This document shows positions 1 through 8,243 of a stretch of 64,000 nt of DNA, piece after piece. The stretch spans positions 62,001-126,000 of the forward strand of contig NZ_CAMFHB010000002.1 in NCBI RefSeq assembly GCF_945952055.1, in the 5' to 3' direction. Numbering within the stretch: position 1 is the stretch's first letter; each line of letters begins with the position of its first letter. Source of the DNA: an uncultured Alsobacter sp. (GTDB taxonomy: Bacteria; Pseudomonadota; Alphaproteobacteria; Rhizobiales; Beijerinckiaceae). The position numbers and the translations under genes are program-made. Below the pieces are notes generated by a model. That model searched no databases and was not told the DNA's origin. It was given only the letters and a program-made list of their open reading frames with translations.

Positions 1-79
1 TCTCGTGCCCGCCCTCGAGCAGGTCTTCGAGGCCGGGGCGGAAGGTTCGGGCGTTGTCGCCGTGGAAAACGATCTTCAT
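1..79 (-). CDS. N-terminal fragment, possibly a 2-hydroxyacid dehydrogenase
   Basis: Only the first 26 codons are present; the gene runs off the window's left edge. The peptide begins MKIVFHGDNARTFRPGLEDL. That resembles the first beta strand and loop of D-isomer 2-hydroxyacid dehydrogenases, but the fragment is too short to prove it. It starts 31 bp after the stop of the SDR gene on the same strand, so it is probably the last visible gene of the sugar operon that begins at 5136. An NAD-dependent 2-hydroxyacid dehydrogenase would fit a sugar-acid pathway. Reading the sequence to the left would settle it. Confidence 0.4.
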   Translation of the reverse strand, partial: MKIVFHGDNARTFRPGLEDLLEGGHE

Positions 80-110
80 GGTGCCACCGTTCACGGGGGG
101 AAGTCTCGGC

Positions 111-881
111 TCACAGGACGGCGAGCATGCCGCCGTCGACGTAGATGATTTGGCCATTGACGTAGTCCGACGCCGCCGAGGCGAGGAACACCGCCGTGCC
201 GACGAGTTCGTCCGGCTTGCCCCAGCGCTTCGCCGGCGTCCGGCCCTTCACCCAGGCGTCGAACTCGGGATTGTCGATGAGGGCCTGGTTCATGTCGGTC
301 ACCATGTAGCCCGGGCCGATGGCATTGGCCTGGATGCCGTGGATGGCCCATTCGGCGGCCATGGAGCGGGTGAGCAACTTGATGCCGCCCTTCGCTGCCG
401 TGTAGGGCGCCACGGTGGCGCGGGCGACCTCGCTCGTCAGCGAGCCGATGTTGATGACCTTGCCGCCTGCCCCGCGCGCGATCATGCGCCGCGCGGCCTC
501 GCGCCCTACCAGGAAGGCGCTGGTGAGGTTGGTCTCGATGACGCGCCGCCAATCGGCTGCCGCGAGGTCGACCATCGGCTTGCGGTACTGGATGCCGGCA
601 TTGTTGACGAGGATGTCGACGGCGACGCCCTCCGCATCCAGCGCCTCGAACGCCGCGACCACCGCGGCCTCGTCGGTCACGTCGAAGGGCATGGCCCGGG
701 CCTCGTGCCCGGCCGCGACGAGGTCGGCGCAGGCTTGCTCCGTTCGGCCGCGGTCCGTGCCGTTGACGACCAGGGCCGCGCCGGCCTCCGCGAGCCCGCG
801 GGCGATGGCCAGGCCGAGGCCGCGGGAGGAGCCCGTGACGAGGGCCGTCCGGCCGGTGAGATCGAAGAGTGCGTTGGCCAT
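111..881 (-). CDS. SDR-family dehydrogenase, gluconate 5-dehydrogenase-like
   Basis: This is a 256-residue classical short-chain dehydrogenase. The cofactor motif TGSSRGLG lies near residue 16, NNAG near residue 92, the catalytic Ser in the NIGSLTSE segment, and the YTAAKGG active-site Tyr/Lys near residue 160. The C-terminal end, VNGQIIYVDGGM, is typical of the gluconate 5-dehydrogenase/2-deoxy-D-gluconate 3-dehydrogenase group, which interconvert hydroxy and keto sugar acids with NAD(P). It starts 10 bp after the stop of the enolase-superfamily gene, with an AGGA ribosome site before the ATG. The operon context supports a cytoplasmic sugar-acid dehydrogenase; the exact substrate is inferred and not proven. 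Confidence 0.85.
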   Translation of the reverse strand: MANALFDLTGRTALVTGSSRGLGLAIARGLAEAGAALVVNGTDRGRTEQACADLVAAGHEARAMPFDVTDEAAVVAAFEALDAEGVAVDILVNNAGIQYRKPMVDLAAADWRRVIETNLTSAFLVGREAARRMIARGAGGKVINIGSLTSEVARATVAPYTAAKGGIKLLTRSMAAEWAIHGIQANAIGPGYMVTDMNQALIDNPEFDAWVKGRTPAKRWGKPDELVGTAVFLASAASDYVNGQIIYVDGGMLAVL

Positions 882-891
882 GGCGGGGTCC

Positions 892-2091
892 TCAGAGCGC
901 GGAGCGGCGGACGGTCAGGTCGGAGCGCTTGAAGACCTCGGACCTCAGCTCCAGGCCGAGCCCGGGACCTTCCATCGGGTAGACGTAGCCGTCCTCGATC
1001 CGCGGCACCGTGGTGACGAGCTCGTTGTACCAGCCCCTGTAGAAGGCGCGCACCGATTCCTGGATCAGCGTGTTGGGCTGGCTGAAGGAGGCGTGCACCG
1101 CGGCGGCGAAGCCCACCGGGCCGATGCAGTCGTGCGGCGCGAAGGGCCGGTGGTACGTGTCGGCCATCGCCGCGATCTTGCGGCCCTCGGTGAGGCCGCC
1201 GGTCCAGCACAGGTCGACCATCACGACATGGGCCGCGTCGCGATCGAGATAGTCCTTGTAGGACCAGCGCGAGCCGAGCGTCTCCGAGGCGCAGACCCAC
1301 ACGTCGGTCGAGCGGGCGTACTCGGCCAGCGCCTGGGGCGAGTTCATGCGGATCGGGTCCTCGTACCAGGTGGGCTTGAAGGGCTCGAGCTCCCTGGCGA
1401 TCTTCAGCGCGGTGGGCAGGTTCCACAGGGAGTGGAACTCCACCATGATCTCCATGCGGTCGCCGACCGCCTTGCGGATCTTCTCGAAGGGCGCGATGGC
1501 GGCCTTCATCTGCGCGGCGGAGATGTGCACGCCGCCCGTCTCCTGCGCCGCCGGGTCGAACGGCCAGATCTTCATGGCCGTGATGCCCTGCGACAGCAGG
1601 TCCTGCGCAAGCACGTCGGCGCGGTTCATGAAGGCGTCGAGGTCCTCGTAGGGGCCTTCGGCCTCCCCGAGAGACCAGTTCGACACCGGCTTGATGTTGT
1701 TGGTCCGGACATACTTGTAGCCGGCGCAGGTGTTGTAGATGCGCAGCTTGTCCCGGCACAGGCCGCCCAGCATCTGGTGGACCGGCTGGCCGCAGACCTT
1801 GCCGAACGCGTCCCACAGAGCGATGTCGATGGCCGAGGCCGCCCGATACTCGACGCCGGTCGACGACTGCGCCATCGGCAGGTTGACCAGGTCCCGGTTC
1901 AGCGCCTCGACATGCAGCGGATTGCGGCCCAGCAGGCGCTGCGCCAGCGTGTCGTGGATGTGCGCCTCCACGGCTCCGGCGCCGTAGAAGGTCTCCCCGA
2001 GCCCCACCACTCCGGCATCGGTGTGGACGCGGACCCACAGGACGTTGGCGAACTCCTCGGCGCGGAGGGTCTCGATGGCGGTGATCTTCAT
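892..2091 (-). CDS. Mandelate racemase/muconate lactonizing enzyme family sugar-acid dehydratase
   Basis: This 399-residue protein is an enolase-superfamily member of normal length. An N-terminal capping domain precedes a barrel in which I see the KIW lysine motif near residue 170, acidic metal ligands in MVEFHS, WYEDPI and CASETL, and a late histidine in APHDCIGP, as in the mandelate racemase subgroup. Such enzymes abstract a proton alpha to a carboxylate with Mg2+, and most sugar-operon members are sugar-acid dehydratases. Its neighbours, a sugar-type ABC transporter upstream and an SDR dehydrogenase downstream, fit the order uptake, dehydration, oxidation or reduction. The ATG is 4 bp after the permease stop. 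The specific sugar acid cannot be named from sequence. Confidence 0.85.
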   Translation of the reverse strand: MKITAIETLRAEEFANVLWVRVHTDAGVVGLGETFYGAGAVEAHIHDTLAQRLLGRNPLHVEALNRDLVNLPMAQSSTGVEYRAASAIDIALWDAFGKVCGQPVHQMLGGLCRDKLRIYNTCAGYKYVRTNNIKPVSNWSLGEAEGPYEDLDAFMNRADVLAQDLLSQGITAMKIWPFDPAAQETGGVHISAAQMKAAIAPFEKIRKAVGDRMEIMVEFHSLWNLPTALKIARELEPFKPTWYEDPIRMNSPQALAEYARSTDVWVCASETLGSRWSYKDYLDRDAAHVVMVDLCWTGGLTEGRKIAAMADTYHRPFAPHDCIGPVGFAAAVHASFSQPNTLIQESVRAFYRGWYNELVTTVPRIEDGYVYPMEGPGLGLELRSEVFKRSDLTVRRSAL

Positions 2092-2095
2092 CGGG

Positions 2096-2920
2096 TCAGC
2101 CTTTCACGCCGCCGGCGGTCATGCCGCTCACGACGTATTTCTGGACGAACATGTAGAAGACGATGGCGGGCACCGCGTAGATGACCGCGATCGACATGAC
2201 GGTGTGAATGGGGGTCGACAGTTCGCCGACGAAGCCGGCAAGGCCCACCGAGGCGGTGCGCAGGCTCTCGCTTGAGACCAGCGTCTGGGCGAAGACGTAC
2301 TCGTTCCAGCCGTGGAAGAAGGCGATGACGGAGGCGGCGGCCAGCGTCGGGGCGATGAGGGGCAGGACGATGCGCCAGACGATGCCCACCTGGCTGCAGC
2401 CGTCGATGTGGGCCGCCTCTTCGATCTCCTCCGGCACGCCGTCGATGGCGCCTTTCAGGATCCACACGACGACCGGCACCGTGAACGCCGTGTTGGCGAG
2501 GATGAGCGCCGTCAGCGTGTTCAGCATGTTGAACTGGCCGAACAGGGCGTAGAGCGGCACCACCAGCATCGCTTCGGGCAGCATCTGCGTTGCGAACAGC
2601 GACAGCCCCATGATGCCCTTCCCCTTGAAGCGGAAGCGCGAGAGTGAATAGGCCGGGAACAGGGAGATGGCGATCGACAGCACCGTCGTGCCGGCGGCCA
2701 CGATCAGCGAATTGAGGAGCCAGGTCGCGACCGGGATCTTGCGGAAGGCGTCCGCATAGACGCCCGTCTCGCTCCATGTCGGCCAGAACCGCGGCGTCGA
2801 GGCGAAGAGCTCGGACGACGGCGTCAGCGAGGTCACGAACATCCAGTAGAACGGGAAGACCGCGACGGCGAGCAGCAGCAGCACCGCGCTCAGGCGAATG
2901 GGAAGCGGAAGACCGGGCAT
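2096..2920 (-). CDS. Sugar ABC transporter permease, MalG/UgpE type
   Basis: This 274-residue inner-membrane protein has about six hydrophobic segments, the first at residues 8-28. The cytoplasmic coupling loop EEIEEAAHIDGCSQVG is the EAA motif of carbohydrate CUT1 permeases. It belongs with the permease encoded just upstream (4-bp gap) and the solute-binding protein at 3901-5136. The C-terminus QKYVVSGMTAGGVKG is characteristic of the MalG side of the pair. No ATPase gene is seen in the visible part of this operon; it may lie left of the window or be shared. Confidence 0.92.
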   Translation of the reverse strand: MPGLPLPIRLSAVLLLLAVAVFPFYWMFVTSLTPSSELFASTPRFWPTWSETGVYADAFRKIPVATWLLNSLIVAAGTTVLSIAISLFPAYSLSRFRFKGKGIMGLSLFATQMLPEAMLVVPLYALFGQFNMLNTLTALILANTAFTVPVVVWILKGAIDGVPEEIEEAAHIDGCSQVGIVWRIVLPLIAPTLAAASVIAFFHGWNEYVFAQTLVSSESLRTASVGLAGFVGELSTPIHTVMSIAVIYAVPAIVFYMFVQKYVVSGMTAGGVKG

Positions 2921-2924
2921 GGCG

Positions 2925-3830
2925 TCACCGTCCCTTGAGTTCGTAGCGGCTGCTGAGCCGGTGATGGACGAGGGTGATGGCGAAGGCGATGCACAGTCCC
3001 ACCATGCCGACGGAGGCGCCGGCGCCGAGGTCGCGATAGACGAAGGCGCGCCGGTAGAGGTCGATCACCAGCGTGTTGGTGGCGCCGATCGGGCCGCCCT
3101 GCGTCAGGAGCCAGATCAGGTCGAAGCGGCGCAGCGACCAGATGGTGATGAAGAGCGCGAGCAGCATGACCGTGGGGCGGATGGTCGGCCACACGACGGC
3201 ACGGAAGATGTCGAAGGCCCCTGCCCCGTCGAGCGCGGCGGACTCCCGCAATTCCTTCGGCACGCCCTGGAGCGCGGCGAGGATGACCACCGACGAGAAC
3301 GGAAAGATCTGCCAGATCGTGGCGATGAGGATGGCGGTCAGCGCGTGGTCGGGCGTGTCGAGCCAGTTCTCGAAGGTCTCGATGCCGAGCGAGCGCTGGA
3401 CGTAATTGAAGACGCCGTACTGCGCGTTGTAGATCCAGGTGAAGATCAGCGCGACGGCGACGGGCGGCGCCGCCCAGGGCAGCGTCACGAGCGTGCGCGC
3501 CACCGCCCGGCCGAGGAACGGAGCGTCGAGCAGCAGGGCCGTGCCCAATCCCGCGCCGATCGCCAGCACGACGCAGGCGATGGTGTAGACCGCCGTGATC
3601 CAGAGCGAGTGCAGGAAGTCCCTGTTCGAGAACAGCTCGCGGTAGTTGTCGAGCCCGACCCACTTGTTGACGCTGGGCGTCAGAAGCGATGTCGACGTGA
3701 AGCTCAGGTAGAACTCCTTCACCAGCGGGATGAAGTCGAACAGCAGCAGATAGAGGAACACCGGCGCCATGAAGACGTAGGGCGTCCAGCGCGACGTGAG
3801 CAGGCTCTCGGTCGTCTTGCCGGCGGACAT
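2925..3830 (-). CDS. Sugar ABC transporter permease, MalF/UgpA type
   Basis: This 301-residue CUT1 permease has an N-terminal hydrophobic segment at about residues 15-35 and the EAA loop KELRESAALDGAGAFDIF about two thirds along, followed by more membrane segments. It pairs with the MalG-like gene 4 bp downstream. The chosen ATG has GGAGTG at a suitable distance (the reading on the minus strand is GGAGTGCGCC then ATG). A 24-bp perfect hairpin lies between it and the upstream solute-binding protein gene, which usually makes permeases less abundant than the binding protein. Confidence 0.92.
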   Translation of the reverse strand: MSAGKTTESLLTSRWTPYVFMAPVFLYLLLFDFIPLVKEFYLSFTSTSLLTPSVNKWVGLDNYRELFSNRDFLHSLWITAVYTIACVVLAIGAGLGTALLLDAPFLGRAVARTLVTLPWAAPPVAVALIFTWIYNAQYGVFNYVQRSLGIETFENWLDTPDHALTAILIATIWQIFPFSSVVILAALQGVPKELRESAALDGAGAFDIFRAVVWPTIRPTVMLLALFITIWSLRRFDLIWLLTQGGPIGATNTLVIDLYRRAFVYRDLGAGASVGMVGLCIAFAITLVHHRLSSRYELKGR

Positions 3831-3851
3831 GGCGCACTCCGGTGGGAAAGA

Positions 3852-3875
3852 GGCGCCCGCCCATGGGCGGGCGCC
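3852..3875 (-). promoter_or_regulatory. Intercistronic hairpin after the sugar-binding protein gene
   Basis: Positions 3852-3875 are a perfect 24-bp palindrome, GGCGCCCGCCCA followed by its complement. It sits between the stop of the solute-binding protein gene and the start of the first permease. There is no T tract, so it is more likely an mRNA-stabilising or partly terminating hairpin than a full terminator. This arrangement is common after periplasmic binding-protein genes and explains their higher expression. Confidence 0.7.
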
Positions 3876-3900
3876 GGTCTGACGGTGGATGCGAGGCCGC

Positions 3901-5136
3901 CTACTTGCTCATCTTGGCGACGGCGAGGTCCTGGGCCTCGTCCATGGCCTTCTTGGGATCCATGCCGCCCTGCAGTACCTTGAGCACCTGCTCGATGATG
4001 ATCTGCTGCAGTTCCGGCGTGCGGACCTCGAAGCCGCCGACGAGCTGCGGCACGGCGTTGGGGGTCTGCTCGTCATAGACCTTGAGCCAGGGCTTCTTGG
4101 CGAGATCGTCGGCCGAGCGCGGCACGTCGGTGGCGACGCTCGACGCGCCGAGAATGTCCTGCAGGGCCTTCTGGTTGTCCGGCTGCAGCGCCCACTTCAC
4201 GAAGGTGAAGGCGGCGTCCTTGTTCTTGGTGTTGGCGTTGACCGTCAGCGGCGCCAGGATCAGGCCCTGGGCGCGCGTCGGGAACGGCGACGGCGCCGCG
4301 TTCCAGGCGAGGTTCGGGGCTTGCTGGTTGAAGATGCCGGCGACGCCGCCATTGTCGATCTCGATGGCGACCTTGCTCTCCCAGAACATGCGGCGGTAGG
4401 TGGCGGCGTCGGCGCCCTTCGGGATCGCGCCGCTGTCGTACATGCGCTTGTAGGCCGTCACCCCCTCGATCACCTTCGGCGCGTTGAGCGTCAGGGTCTT
4501 GCCGTCGCTCCAGCGGCCACCGAAGCCGAAGACGTAGTTGCACAGGTCCTGCCAGAAGCCGTTCCGCTCGGCCATCGTGGCCCGGTAGGCGTAGCCGTAG
4601 TTGCCGTTGCCGGTGGCGGCCTTGGTCACCGCGAGAAGCTCGTCGAAGGTGGTGGGAACCTTGCCGTCCTTGAGAAGGGCCGGGTTGTACATCATCACGT
4701 AGTTCGAGATCTCGAAGGCGACGCCGTAGCGCTTGCCGTTGACCTTCAGGTAGTCGTTCGGCGCGCTGAACTTGAAGTCGCTGTCCTTGATATGGTCGTC
4801 GAAGGGCAGGATGCGGCCCGCCGGCACCGCGGCGTAGAAGTCGATGGTGTCGAAGCGGATGAGGTCCGGACCGCCTCCCCCGCCCATCTGCGTGAACATG
4901 GTGTTGGCGAAGGTGGCGAAGGGCAGGCCCAGCGTCGTCACCTCGATCTTGTCCTGGGACTTGTTGAACTTGTCGACCCACTCGCGCAGGCGGTCCCCGC
5001 GACCGGCCTCCGAGAACGTCACCCCGGCGAAGCTGATGGTGGTCTTGCCCTGGGCCAGGGCGCTGCCGGCGAAGCAAGGCAGGGCCGCGAGGGCCATGAC
5101 ACCAGCCAGGGCCATACGACGCGTCGTGTGGAGCAT
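3901..5136 (-). CDS. Extracellular sugar-binding protein, ABC family 1
   Basis: This 411-residue periplasmic protein begins with a Sec signal peptide, MLHTTRRMALAGVMALAALP, with likely cleavage near the ALAQG at residue 29. The mature part has the layout of family 1 (MalE/UgpB-like) binding proteins, with ITISFAGVTF-type first strand, WVDKFNKSQ and a C-terminal MDPKKAMDEAQ helix. It is the first gene of the minus-strand sugar operon and has a strong GGGAGGAAC ribosome site. The divergent GntR gene starts 126 bp away and probably controls it. The ligand is unknown; the downstream dehydratase suggests a sugar or sugar acid. Confidence 0.92.
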   Translation of the reverse strand: MLHTTRRMALAGVMALAALPCFAGSALAQGKTTISFAGVTFSEAGRGDRLREWVDKFNKSQDKIEVTTLGLPFATFANTMFTQMGGGGGPDLIRFDTIDFYAAVPAGRILPFDDHIKDSDFKFSAPNDYLKVNGKRYGVAFEISNYVMMYNPALLKDGKVPTTFDELLAVTKAATGNGNYGYAYRATMAERNGFWQDLCNYVFGFGGRWSDGKTLTLNAPKVIEGVTAYKRMYDSGAIPKGADAATYRRMFWESKVAIEIDNGGVAGIFNQQAPNLAWNAAPSPFPTRAQGLILAPLTVNANTKNKDAAFTFVKWALQPDNQKALQDILGASSVATDVPRSADDLAKKPWLKVYDEQTPNAVPQLVGGFEVRTPELQQIIIEQVLKVLQGGMDPKKAMDEAQDLAVAKMSK

Positions 5137-5192
5137 GCTCGTTCCTCCCGTTTTCCGGCACGCTCAGAGGCTCTGGCGTCCCTGCGTATATC

Positions 5193-5214
5193 GTGACATA
5201 TTGTGAAATATCAC
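5193..5214. promoter_or_regulatory. Candidate GntR operator in the divergent promoter region
   Basis: Two tandem 10-bp units, GTGACATATT and GTGAAATATC, lie at 5193-5212 with 8 of 10 matches, and the second forms a GTGA-N4-TCAC inverted repeat (5203-5214). The AT-rich patch is the only one in the 126 bp between the binding-protein gene and the GntR gene. A 10-bp period puts both units on one helix face. Its assignment to the adjacent GntR protein is inferred from position. Confidence 0.5.
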
Positions 5215-5262
5215 TGCTGATCGTGGTATGCAAGCAGGCGAGAGATTCAGCGGAGGCCCTCG

Positions 5263-6036
5263 ATGGCGGTTCACAACATCCCGGCTGGCGGCGAGGCCCT
5301 GCCCGCACCGTGGATGGACGACGCCGCGGCGTCGGGGCGCACGGGCGAAAGCCTGTCGAACCTCGCCTACGACCGCATCGAGGACATGATCGTCCACGGC
5401 CGCATGGCGCCGGGCGCAAGCATCACGATGAAGGATCTCCAGGACGCGGTGAGCCTCGGCCGGACCCCCGTCCACCAGGCCGTCCGGCGGCTCGCCGCCG
5501 AGACGCTGATCCAGATCCGCCCCCGTGACGGCCTGATGATCAGCCCCATTGACCTGGAGCGCGACCGCCGGCTCCTCGAACTGCGGCGTGACATGGACCG
5601 CTTCGTGATCCGACAGGCCTCACGGACCGCCACGGCCAACATCCGCAACCAGCTGCTGCGGGTGACCAGCCAGCTCCAGGCCGGCCGCGAGACGATGGCG
5701 CTGTCCGACTTCAACATCCTCGACCGCCTGCTCGACCGCGCCCTGATGGACGCCGCCGGCGAACCCTTCCTGGACCGGACGCTGCGCCCGCTGCACACGG
5801 TGTTCCGGCGCATCGGCGGCCTGTATCTCACCCATATCGGCGGTCAGGCCGGCCTCAAGGACACCATCGACCATCACCTCGAGCTCCTGGAGGCCTTCCT
5901 CCACAAGAGCATGGACGAAGCGCTAGCCGCCTCCGACCGGCTCATCGCCTATGCAGACGGGATGTTCGACGAGCTCGTGGTGAAGATCGACCCGATCCTG
6001 CTGGACGCCAGGCACGGGGATTTCGGGCACCGGTAG
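5263..6036 (+). CDS. GntR-family transcriptional regulator
   Basis: This 257-residue protein has an N-terminal winged-helix DNA-binding domain at about residues 30-95 (LAYDRIEDMIVHGRMAPGAS, then RTPVHQAVRRLAAETL as recognition helix and wing). A helical ligand-binding C-terminal domain of FCD type follows, with HH near residue 207. One of the usual FCD metal histidines, after FNILDRLL, is not evident, so metal binding may be changed. It is transcribed away from the sugar operon and likely represses it until the sugar or an intermediate binds. The ATG follows a weak GGAGG-like stretch (GCGGAGGCC). Confidence 0.88.
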   Translation: MAVHNIPAGGEALPAPWMDDAAASGRTGESLSNLAYDRIEDMIVHGRMAPGASITMKDLQDAVSLGRTPVHQAVRRLAAETLIQIRPRDGLMISPIDLERDRRLLELRRDMDRFVIRQASRTATANIRNQLLRVTSQLQAGRETMALSDFNILDRLLDRALMDAAGEPFLDRTLRPLHTVFRRIGGLYLTHIGGQAGLKDTIDHHLELLEAFLHKSMDEALAASDRLIAYADGMFDELVVKIDPILLDARHGDFGHR

Positions 6037-6095
6037 GCGGGGCCTGCTCAAAGCTTTGGAAGCCTTCGGCAGTCCAGCTTGCGCCTCCCTCTCCG

Positions 6096-6184
6096 CGTCA
6101 TGGCCGGGCTTGGCCCGGCCACCCACGACTTGAGAATGGCCCCGGCAAAGGCGTGGGTCCCCGGGCCAAGCCCGGGGATGACGG
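6096..6184. repeat. Family A intergenic palindrome, copy 1
   Basis: This is a roughly 90-bp imperfect palindrome beginning CGTCATGGCCGGGCTTGG and ending with GGGGATGACGGC. Each half contains its own hairpin around GGGCTTGGCCC. It lies between the convergent ends of the GntR gene and the idonate dehydrogenase gene. The flanking words TCCAGCTTGCG and AACTGGACTGCC recur at other copies. It has no coding content and resembles a REP/BIME-type element. The gap 6037-6258 holds nothing else that I recognise. Confidence 0.85.
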
Positions 6185-6258
6185 CTGAGATGTGGGCCGG
6201 AACTGGACTGCCAATCCTCAGGCTAGAACTTGGCCCCGTCGCAGTCCCCTGCCGCCTC

Positions 6259-7293
6259 TCAGAACGCAAGCTGCACCTTCATCGACTTGCTGCGGTCGCT
6301 GGCGAGCTCGAAGGCTTCTACGGCCGAGGCGTAGGGGAGCGTGGCGGTGATCAGGGGCTTCACGTCGATGAGGCCCTTGCCCATCAGCTCGACGGCGAGC
6401 GCGAACTCGGGGTCGAAGCGGAAGGTGCCGCGGATCTGGAGTTCCTTGGCGACGATGGTGTTCATCGGCAGGGTCATCTCGCCGCCGAGGCCGAGCTGCA
6501 CGAGGACGCCGCCGGGCTTCATCACGTCGAGCGCGGCAATGACGGCCGCCTGGTTTCCGGACGCCTCGAACAGGACGTCGACCAGGCCCTTGTCGGCCTT
6601 GAGGTCGGCGAGGCCTTCGGTGCCGCCCCGGACGTTGACGGTGCGGGTGGCGCCGAGCTTCGCGGCCATGGCCAGGGTGCCGTCGGCGATGTCGGTGACG
6701 ACGATGTCGGAGGCACCGCCGAGCTTGGCGACGAGGATGCAGAGCGCGCCGATGGGGCCGGCGCCGGTGACCAGCACGCGCTTGCCCATCAGGGGGCCAG
6801 CGCGGTTGGCGGCGTGCAGGCACACGGCCAGCGGCTCGGCCATCGCGGCCTCGCCCATGCTCAGATGATCGGGGATCGGGATCGCCTGCTCCGCCTCCAC
6901 CGTCAGGGACTGGCGGAAGCCGCCCTGGACGTGGGGCATGCGCATGGCGCTGCCGTAGAAGCGCATGTCGAGGCACTGGTTGCGCATGCCGGCGCGGCAA
7001 TGCACGCAGGCGCGGCACGGCAGGCTCGGGCTCACCGCGATGCGGGCGCCGATGGCGAGGTGCGAGACGCCGGCCCCGATCGCGTCCACGGTGCCGGCGA
7101 TCTCGTGGCCGAGCGCCATGGGCTCCTGGATTCGCACCACGCCGAAACCGCCGTGGTGGTAGTAGTGGAGGTCCGACCCGCAGATGCCGCCGGCCGCGAT
7201 CTTCACCCTCACCTGCCCCGGTCCCGGCGCCGGAGCGTCCGGCAGGGTGTCGATGCGCAGGTCCTTGGGGGCGTGGATGACGACGGCGTGCAT
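6259..7293 (-). CDS. idnD: Zinc-dependent alcohol dehydrogenase, L-idonate 5-dehydrogenase-like
   Basis: This 344-residue medium-chain dehydrogenase has the catalytic zinc site GGICGSDLHYYHHGG and GHE (residues about 36-65). The structural zinc cysteines lie in CRACVHCRAGMRNQC near residue 95. The NAD(P) motif TGAGPIGALC lies near residue 175. The GSDLHYYHHGGFG signature is that of L-idonate 5-dehydrogenases, which make 5-keto-gluconate. The ATG at 7293 is preceded by GAGGACAGATCC; a longer in-frame reading upstream overlaps the binding-protein gene and is not real. It is the last gene of the operon from 11256, downstream of an amino-acid-type transporter, so its true substrate may differ from idonate. 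Confidence 0.8.
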   Translation of the reverse strand: MHAVVIHAPKDLRIDTLPDAPAPGPGQVRVKIAAGGICGSDLHYYHHGGFGVVRIQEPMALGHEIAGTVDAIGAGVSHLAIGARIAVSPSLPCRACVHCRAGMRNQCLDMRFYGSAMRMPHVQGGFRQSLTVEAEQAIPIPDHLSMGEAAMAEPLAVCLHAANRAGPLMGKRVLVTGAGPIGALCILVAKLGGASDIVVTDIADGTLAMAAKLGATRTVNVRGGTEGLADLKADKGLVDVLFEASGNQAAVIAALDVMKPGGVLVQLGLGGEMTLPMNTIVAKELQIRGTFRFDPEFALAVELMGKGLIDVKPLITATLPYASAVEAFELASDRSKSMKVQLAF

Positions 7294-7310
7294 GGATCTG
7301 TCCTCGTGGG

Positions 7311-7341
7311 GCTGCGGCGGCCCGAACGGGGCCGCCGCAGC
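7311..7341 (-). promoter_or_regulatory. Intercistronic hairpin after the amino-acid binding-protein gene
   Basis: A perfect 13-bp stem, GCTGCGGCGGCCC paired with GGGCCGCCGCAGC, closes a GAACG loop. It sits between the solute-binding protein stop and the dehydrogenase start. It lacks a T tract, so it probably protects the binding-protein part of the message or attenuates the downstream gene. It mirrors the hairpin at 3852-3875 in design but not in sequence. Confidence 0.7.
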
Positions 7342-7349
7342 ATGCTCTA

Positions 7350-8192
7350 TCACGGAAGGGGCGTGAACTTCAGCTGGCTGAGCGGCACGACCTTGTCGGT
7401 GCGGGTCATCTTGAACTCGGTGTTCGGGCCGAGCCACTTGTCCCACAGCGCGTTGATCTCGCCCGCCTGGTCCATGGCGACGAGCGTCTCGTTCACCTTG
7501 GCGTGCAGGGCCGGCTCGTCCTTCTTCATGCCGATGCCGATCGGCTGGAAGGCCATCGGCTCCTCGATCATCTTCATCGGCTGGCCGGCGGTCTTCGACT
7601 CGTTGACGAGCTTGGTGATCGTCATCGTGTTGGCGACGATGCCGAGCGCCTTGTTCTGCTGCACGGCCATGTAGGCCGAGCCCGTGTCGACGAAGGTCAG
7701 CGGATCGCTGTCGTTCATCTTGATGGCGAGTTCGGAGGTCGAGCCCTTGGTCGAGGCCAGGCGCTTGCCCTTGAAGTCGGCCTTGGTCGTGCCGGTGTCG
7801 GACGCCTTCACCGCCAGCATTTCCTTGGCGAGGTAGTAGGGATCCGAGAACTGGATCTGCTCGGCGCGGCCCAGCGTGTAGGCGAGGTTGGCGATCGTCA
7901 GGTCGACGCGGCCGAGCTTCACCTCGGGCACGCGCGCCTCGACCGAGAGCGGGGTGACCTTGGCGGTCACGCCCCAGCGCTTGGCGATGGCGTTGCACAT
8001 GTCGACGTCGAAGCCGACCATCTCGCGGGTCTTCGGATCCGGCGCGGCGAAGGGCGGCACGTCGGCGAAGGTGCCGCACTTCAGTTCCTTGGCCTTCATG
8101 ATATCGGCCAGCTGGTCGGCGCGGGCGCCGGCGGTCAGTGCGGTGAGGCCCACGGCGGCGAGCGCCACGGTCATTACGGTCTTGATCGACAT
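7350..8192 (-). CDS. Polar amino-acid-type ABC transporter substrate-binding protein, family 3
   Basis: This 280-residue protein has a Sec signal peptide (MSIKTVMTVALAAVGLTALT, cleavage near ARA-DQ). It is followed by the family 3 fold: KELKCGTFADVPPFA, GFDVDMCNAIAKRWG and the ASTKGSTSELA hinge segment. I chose the ATG at 8192, since AAGGGAG stands six bases before it, whereas the ATG at 8198 would touch the ribosome site. It belongs to the ATPase and two permeases encoded just upstream. It binds its ligand in the periplasm; family members take amino acids, opines or related small polar compounds. Confidence 0.9.
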   Translation of the reverse strand: MSIKTVMTVALAAVGLTALTAGARADQLADIMKAKELKCGTFADVPPFAAPDPKTREMVGFDVDMCNAIAKRWGVTAKVTPLSVEARVPEVKLGRVDLTIANLAYTLGRAEQIQFSDPYYLAKEMLAVKASDTGTTKADFKGKRLASTKGSTSELAIKMNDSDPLTFVDTGSAYMAVQQNKALGIVANTMTITKLVNESKTAGQPMKMIEEPMAFQPIGIGMKKDEPALHAKVNETLVAMDQAGEINALWDKWLGPNTEFKMTRTDKVVPLSQLKFTPLP

Positions 8193-8243
8193 GTCCATCT
8201 CCCTTTCATGCTCGATCTGTTGCGATTGCGATGCGACTTGACG

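Noticed and set aside
415-2184. Long plus-strand frame opposite the dehydratase and SDR genes
   Set aside because: It overlaps two clear enzyme genes entirely, has Arg/Ala/Val-rich low-complexity content typical of antisense frames in GC-rich DNA and no family motif.
7294-8079. In-frame upstream extension of the idonate dehydrogenase-like gene
   Set aside because: It overlaps the binding-protein gene in another frame, passes a strong hairpin and lacks any motif; ATG 7293 with GAGGA and the family's N-terminus is the start.
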